The translations under genes and the position numbers were made by a program. A DNA stretch of 64,000 bases from Anthoceros angustus (taxonomy: Eukaryota > Streptophyta > Anthocerotopsida > Anthocerotales > Anthocerotaceae): the NCBI GenBank assembly GCA_010909165.1, contig MU008216.1, positions 62,001-126,000 of the forward strand, in the 5' to 3' direction. Below are positions 58,323 through 64,000 of this stretch, one piece after another. The notes under the pieces were generated by a model, which was not told the DNA's origin, searched no databases, and saw only the letters and a program-made list of their open reading frames with translations. The stretch's first letter is position 1; each line of letters opens with the position of its first letter.

Positions 58323-61060
58323 CTAACCCCCAAGGGAAGTCCGTAGTCCACACAAATGCTTTTCCAACATATAGTATTGTCCAACAACCACCTCCTCCCC
58401 AGCCTGGAATTCTCTTTTACTCCAAGGGCAATACCGAGACTCCAATAACGTGTGCTTAGCCTTAGTGCAAGTCAACAGGTAAAAATCCAGCCCTTCATCT
58501 GCAGGGTCTGCCAAGACAAGGAAGTTATCTCCAACTTCCAAGATATCTGCCATCTCTGAGACATCAACAACATCATCATCCTCAGCTGCTTCAATTGTTG
58601 GAAGTGCATGATCAGCAATCATCAGTGCAGGGACTTGCTGGTCAACCGCTTGTCGTGTTTGTCTGGGGCCAGCAGCCTGTCCATGAGGTGTGATTCGCAC
58701 TAACCTCCAAAAGCCAGCATGAGGCACCATTTCACACGCTGAATGGTTGCTCTCCATACACTCTGCACAGAAACATGCAAGGCTCCGCATTCGCAATTGC
58801 GTGGGGTCATGCATGTCACAACCATACAGGCTGTGCATTTGCTTGGATCCAGGTATGGGGTCACAACCAAATTTGTTTCGGCGGTTTACCTCTGTCTTTC
58901 CAATGAGCCAAAAACTTCGGTGAACTGCATGATCAGCACTTGCATAAGAGCTGGCTGCACCAGCAGAGATGTTTTGCAGGTACTCCACCACATCTGCAGC
59001 ATTTTCCATCCTGCCAGCAGTAGGGGACGACTCTGCAGCTCGCAGAGCACGCTTCAAGATGGCACCTGCACCATCGTGCTCCCCCTTCCCGTGCCCACTT
59101 CCAAAATAAGACCAAAGCATGTTGCACCCACCTGTGATGCTAGGATACCGAGCAATGAAGTAGCTAGGCGACACGCTTTGAATTGGCTAGCCCCATCGAC
59201 CCGGCACCGGTGTTCTCGAGGTTGAGGAATCCGCATCCTGCATCCCACTTGCTTTTTGTAAGCATGTTGCACAAATAGAGTGTCATGGACCATGTCATCG
59301 CTAATATAAAAGTGATAGTACTTCTCAATTGATGCGCGGTCCTCTGCATCAACGGCCATTTGTAAAAACCAACACCAAAATAGTAACACAGTCGTTACGC
59401 GATTGCATGGATTGAATCTCATTCTGGACCCCAAATGCGTAGTTCTGAGCAAAATCGATCACTGAAACCACAACATCCTGTGGGAACCATTCGAGACAAT
59501 GTCTGAACTCTATCCCCTGCCACCGCTGGATGTAATCATGAAACAGAAACTCCTTCAGCCTTACCTTCAGATACTCCACAAACACGGAAGGATGTGTTTC
59601 CCTAAACACTAGTTTGATCCTTTTCTTGTCGTTGCCATCAGCCTCCTTTCCGACTACCTGATATTGAAAACAGCGCCACTTAAGAACATCATTTGCCTGA
59701 ATATCCAAACATGTCTCTGAAGGGCAGAAGGGAAGTGTGTTGACACCACACCTGTCACATGTTCCTAGCAAGCATGCGGGGAATGCGGGCAGCATCCTCA
59801 CCCTTTGCACAAAGAACACGCTCACATAGTGTCTGGTGAAGCCAAACAAGTGGAGGCGTTACAATGAAGCTCTTGAGCCAAAGGATGAGCACACACGGCA
59901 AGAACAACATGCCACGGGTGAACCACAGGCTGCCCGGAGGTTATTGAAGGCATCTTTAAGGAACGCCATTTCCACATGGTGCAAGCGGTGATTGCGCTCT
60001 TGCAAGCTCTTAACAAAGAACGGCTTCAACTTCTCGAATGACCGTTGCCCAACTTGTATTTCCGGGTGTTCTTGACAGAAGCGAAGGTAGAACTCTGTCT
60101 GCACATGTCATAGAAGAACACACTAATCAGCCTAAGAAACCCTGTTGGTAAAAGCAACGCCAAACCCACAATGGAGGCCACATGGAGTCGCCAGATCATA
60201 TGTGTGCATAGGACATTGGGGTCAAGCATGCAAGCTTGGGTCCCAGCTGACGTAACCACGAAGCAAAACAATAGCACAAACATGTAACACACTCAGTTCC
60301 AGCTGTCTCTGTTTGGCAGCATAGCAAGGTCACCACTTAGTTGCCCAACAAGAAGTCACCCTACGGTTGTATGAGGAAGGGAAACACAAGCAGGTTAGAA
60401 GGACCCAAGACACGTCCTTCAGATCAGCAACAACCTTCACACAAATCTCGAAACCTAGCAAGCCAAACTTCCACATTACGTCCTTGAGAAGAACAACAGC
60501 CTACAATCAACACTTCAAACTCAGCAAGTCAGACTTCCACACATACCTGTGACATGTCCAGAAAGTGCGTGATATGTTTGATGAACGTTTTCGGTGCTAT
60601 TCGCAACCGCTTGGTATCTTTTGTGTTGGATGAAGGACGGGAAGCTGATTCCCAAAAGTGGACGATGGTGGCCTTAACATGTGGCGAAAGGATGTCAGAT
60701 CTTGATCTCCTTCCATCACCCAACGGATCATCACGAGGCATGCCCTCCCGCCTTGTGCTTAGGGCTCGATGGATCGCCTCCTGCGACTCCAATGTGGTGG
60801 GAAAGCGTAGCAACAAGGTGATTGTCTTGGAGATCTTGAGATAAAATGACGTTGAGCAGGTGTTCCTTGCTGCAAATGGTCTCCAACTTGAAGCGCCTTC
60901 AAGTTTGTGCAAGCCTCACGCACATTCTTCAACAACAATGCTCCTAGTTGGATCTCTTTTGCATCCTTTGTAGCCCTTGGCCTATACAACTTGAGAAGTG
61001 GTAGGTGACTAAACACCTCCAAAATGTCTCTCGACATTCTGCTGTATATCGGTGGTAAGG
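58323..61060 (-). pseudogene. Element-encoded protein with HGKG...DG signature and GDNF module
   Basis: An intron-containing minus-strand gene. 61037-60912 reads LKLYRPRATKDAKEIQLGAL; 60900-60555 ends APKTFIKHITHFLDMSQ at donor CACAG/GTATGTG (frame change inside). The exon at about 60100 reads TEFYLRFCQEHPEIQVGQRS, FEKLKPFFVKSLQERN, then CCSCRVC. 59770-59349 has TCDRCGVNTLPFCPS, DFAQNYAFGVQNEIQSMQS; 59380-59180 ISDDMVHDTLFVQHA, RVDGASQFKA; 59174-58323 YFGSGHGKGEHDGAGAILKR, CFCAECMES and a C-terminal GDNFLVLADP...FYLLTCTKAK...FQAGEEVVVGQYYMLE. The HGKG-x2-DG-x-G-A-x2-K signature and the preceding order of blocks recur in repetitive transposon-like genes of plants and animals. Two frame changes (about 59380, 59175) suggest decay or sequence errors. 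Role unknown. Confidence 0.65.
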
Positions 61061-61342
61061 CATAAAAGCGATTGGCTAGTGTCGAGCCACTTCTTGCTTG
61101 CGCCGAGCATTCCCTAATACGGTGGCTGCAGAGCCCTGCCGCTCTCTATGCTTCACGCATGTTGATGTTTTGGCCCTCTCCTTCAACTCTACGGAAGGAG
61201 CATCCTCCCCTACTCCTTGGCCTGGAGGACGTGTCTCCTCGTTTAACATGCTCTGTCCACCTCCAAGATGTATCCCTACCCTTCTTCCTCCACACCACGG
61301 ACACGACTTCACGTGAAGCACCTTGGTATTAGTGCTTCCACT

Positions 61343-61830
61343 TTGACGACGCGTTTGGGCTGCGCCCATCGACTCCGTTGTTGGGAAGGTGGCCGAACCA
61401 TAACACCGTCCCAAAACAAGAGTTTGAAGGCACCACCTCCAACGCCACGGCACTATCCACCGTATTTGAAGCAACACACCGCCCCGCACTATCCACCAAC
61501 CCGGTAGCGGACCTACTTGCAACTTGTAGCGCCGTCCGAACTGATCTCCTTCCACCATTCACATGTAGCCACGGAGCTTGTCACGATTACCTAGCCTCTG
61601 AGTTCAAGTTGAGTTCTATCTGATACCTAGGTCATTTGCGGCTAGCGGTATGCGTACTCCGATCCGCTTGCACCACATAATGATATTCAACCTAAACCAT
61701 AAATGATTTTTAAACTCGAGCATTTGAAGGCGGTAGCGTGGGCGGGCCCGTTCCCTGGCCACGGGTTCGTGAAATGAAGCGGCAAAAGGCCAGCTATGTG
61801 GGAACATTGTCCTTAAACAAGTTGAATTTT
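61343..61830 (-). repeat. Direct repeat copy 1 (about 490 bp)
   Basis: This matches 63497-64000 in long identical blocks (for example CATCGACTCCGTTGTTGGGA and GCCACGGCACTATCCACCGT) interrupted by small indels. The minus strand of both copies encodes similar text (NTVDSAVALEVVPSN, LPNNGVDG). It may therefore be a 5' exon of the adjacent minus-strand element gene. Confidence 0.85.
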
Positions 61831-62484
61831 TTAAGCATATTTTAATATACCATTATTTATTAAATTTTAATCCTAGATAAAAATAGACATTACCATAACA
61901 TTTAAAAAAAATCAGACAAGTTGGAAAAGAAATGAATTTTTCAAAATTGTAGACATTGCGTGAGGACAAAATAAGAGCGTTTCAACCGTTTCTAACTAAA
62001 GTGAGCACCTAACCATGCACGCACCCTCGACACATCCTCGGACCTCCAAAAGGACATGTTTCCCCATTAGAAGATCATTTTTCGCATTCTTTTTGCAGTG
62101 CATGCACAAGTTTGCGCATAAGCGTTATTTAGGCGCACACTTATGCGCGCTAGGCCCCTGGTATACAAAACATACAAAACCACGCAAAATGCGAAACTAC
62201 GGACATGGCGAAATTATGGAACAATGAGGTCATTGACCCTTCATCACAACTAAATCGCCATGAACACAGTACAAGGCGCCACGGCGTGTAAATGACTCGA
62301 TAGGAAGTGGTCGGATGAGAATGCCGAAACGATGGATGAACACCTACAAAACCAACAAAACCAAACCAACTTTAGTTTCCGGCGAAATAGGGTTGGGATT
62401 TTTCCCAAACCCTTTTGATGGGAGAAACCCCTTTCTACACGTATTTTTCTCCACGTTGTTATTCCCTCTTGCCTTGTATGGTAT
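61831..62484. other. AT-rich to mixed spacer between the direct repeats
   Basis: 61831-61940 is AT-rich. 62085-62160 contains TGCGCA/GCGCAC palindromic clusters like those near 43.3 and 43.87 kb. 62421-62439 is the inverted copy of the 19-bp sequence at 42968-42986. No gene is seen. Confidence 0.4.
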
Positions 62485-63492
62485 TTGGGTTTGAATCTCT
62501 CCCCATCCTCTTGGGGAAAAGGTTCAAGCTTCCTTTATTCGAGCTCACATCACTGTAAGTGCTCGACCCGCTTACCTAGCCTCCTTTACGAATTTGCCGC
62601 CTTTCACCTTGAACTTGAAAGCCTTTTTGCCTGCCCTCTTTCCTCTACCGCCTTTAGCTTCTTGACATTGTCAACCCCGATCTTTCCCCTTACCACCTCC
62701 TTCCCTGCAGGTCTTTCCGTTCGCTTTGGCTCAATACTGATTCCCAGGCTTCCTTTTGTTGGCTCTCTCAAGCTGCCGATTGGTTGAAAAGGCTCGAGTT
62801 TGAAACTTTAAGACTCCCAGCTTGGCCTACTCCCTACTCCCAGCTTGCCCTCTCTCATATCCCCTCAACCACCACATCCGAAGGGACCTTAAATTGAGAT
62901 ACCTTCGTCTCATCCGGTCTCCTCTCTATTCTATCCCTCCTCTCACACCCGGACTACGGTTATACAAGGAGGAGTTTCGTGTCAATCCCCTTTGGTTTTC
63001 TTGCCACCTTGCATCTTAGATCTCCTCTCTTCAAACTCCGTACACTCATTGGTCAGTGCATTAGCTCCCATCACCTCCGGATCGAAACTAAGCTAGTTCG
63101 GGCGCCTCCTTAAGAAAACGGATTTCTGAGCTTTGCTCCTTGGACCACGAATATGAATCACATTTTCTCTTCTATTGTCCGCCTATCTTTGATATTCGAG
63201 CTCATTACACTCTTCTTTTCGAGTGTCTTTGGTTTTCCTCATGTAGATTTTTCTTTTCACATTTTAAACTTTACGGACTCTCTCTAAGCTTTTGAACATC
63301 GACATGCTTTGTTGAACTTGTTATTGGTTTCACTTCCTTTTTTTTCCTTTTTCATCTCAAGCGATTCTTGTCTTTCTAGTTCAAACATACGTATGAATAC
63401 TCGATTTTTTCCCTCTTTCACGTTGTACTATCCCTGTCCTGTGATGGCCCTTTCATCTTTAGCGGATGTAAATAAAATTGTTTGTAAATAAA
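62485..63492 (+). mobile_element. LINE 3' fragment with C-terminal zinc-knuckle region
   Basis: The plus strand, after several stops and shifts, encodes the end of a LINE ORF2. SPLFKLRTLIGQCISSHHLR lies at about 63020-63080, followed by ELCSLDHEYESHFLFYCPP and FDIRAHY at about 63130-63210. This is the C-x-H-E...HFLF-x-CP...R pattern of the reverse-transcriptase C-terminal zinc-binding region. The fragment ends in GTAAATAAAATTG...GTAAATAAA (about 63466-63490), an A-rich tail. The upstream catalytic domains are absent, as in a 5'-truncated insertion. Confidence 0.75.
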
Positions 63493-63496
63493 CTTG

Positions 63497-64000
63497 GACG
63501 ACGTTTGGCTGCTGCCCATCGACTCCGTTGTTGGGAAGGTGACCGAACCATAGCACCGTCCCAAAAACAGCCAACAGTTTGAAGGCACCACCTCCAACGC
63601 CACGGCACTATCCACCGTATTTGAAGCAACACACCGCCCCGTGACTATCCACCAACCTGGGCATGGACCTACTTGCAACTTGTAGCGCCCGTCAACTGAT
63701 CCGCTCCTTCCACCATGTCACGCACATGTAGCCACAGAGCTTGTCACGATTAATGCCTAGCCTCGAGTTCAAGTTGAGTTCTGATTACCTAGGTCATTTG
63801 CCGGCTGGCGGTATGCACGCCCAGTCTCCGCTTGCACCTGTAAATGATATTCAACCCTAAACCATAAATCCGACCAGGATTTTTAAACCCGTAGCATTTC
63901 GAAGGCAGCGCGTGGGCGGGCCCGTTCCTTGGCCACGGGTTCGTGAAATGAAGCGGCAAAAGGCCAGCTATGTGGGGACATTGTCCTTAAACAAGTTGGA
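63497..64000 (-). repeat. Direct repeat copy 2 (about 500 bp, reaches window end)
   Basis: Second copy of the 61343-61830 sequence in the same orientation, beginning right after the LINE tail. It has short insertions relative to copy 1 (for example near 63565 and 63870). It runs to the end of the window, so its true limit is unknown. Confidence 0.85.

Noticed and set aside
61343-64000. The 0.5-kb direct repeats as LTRs of one retrotransposon
   Set aside because: No TG...CA ends, primer-binding site or polypurine tract, and the interior is a LINE 3' end rather than gag-pol.

Overview
The window looks like nuclear DNA of a streptophyte (green plant lineage), most likely a repeat-rich non-seed plant or charophyte alga. 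The evidence is one island of intron-rich host genes at about 22.7-36.7 kb. It holds a malectin-like LRR receptor kinase, a malectin-domain kinesin-14, a small ankyrin protein and a fungal/bacterial-type DOPA 4,5-dioxygenase. All are split by GT-AG introns of about 60-250 nt and end in ordinary TAA/TAG/TGA stops. Species and chromosome cannot be fixed from the sequence.

Layout. 1-9.4 kb: GC-rich decayed DNA with a frame-broken CACTA (En/Spm) transposase on the minus strand (about 3.0-5.2 kb) and a two-level minisatellite at 8.8-9.35 kb. 9.45-15.06 kb: three tandem copies of an unidentified unit of about 2 kb. 16-20.6 kb: small repeats, then a decayed gag-like acidic/coiled-coil ORF followed by an LTR-like promoter and a long GA tract. 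22.7-36.7 kb: the host gene island. 37.5-38.8 kb: a pogo/Tigger-type MITE with perfect TA flanks, a minisatellite of about 92 bp and a second short-TIR element. 39.4-43 kb: a decayed LINE with 47-bp tandem repeats upstream of its ORF1. 44.7-46.3 kb: a minisatellite of about 125 bp arranged in higher-order units of about 800 bp, running straight into an unrecognised gene-like unit (46.3-50.3 kb). 50.6-53.6 kb: unknown minus-strand fragments, a G-quadruplex-prone CCCACAT tract and a duplication of about 285 bp. 54-58.3 kb: a minus-strand gag-like retroelement. 58.3-61.06 kb: a minus-strand element gene with an HGKG...DG signature. 61.3-64 kb: two direct repeats of about 500 bp around the 3' tail of another LINE.

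How parts relate. The receptor kinase and the kinesin lie next to each other in the same orientation, and both carry a malectin domain. The dioxygenase and the ankyrin gene are divergently arranged. The two unrecognised element-like genes (46-50 kb plus, 58-61 kb minus) share a C-terminal module of about 75 residues (GDNF[M/L]V ... FxAGE[K/E]VVxGxYY), with an AT-hook-like motif upstream in one. That shared module is my best candidate for an undescribed element system. Nearly all duplicated sequence differs by clustered small indels rather than substitutions. This is either a property of the genome or an assembly artefact, and it affects how every broken frame here should be read.
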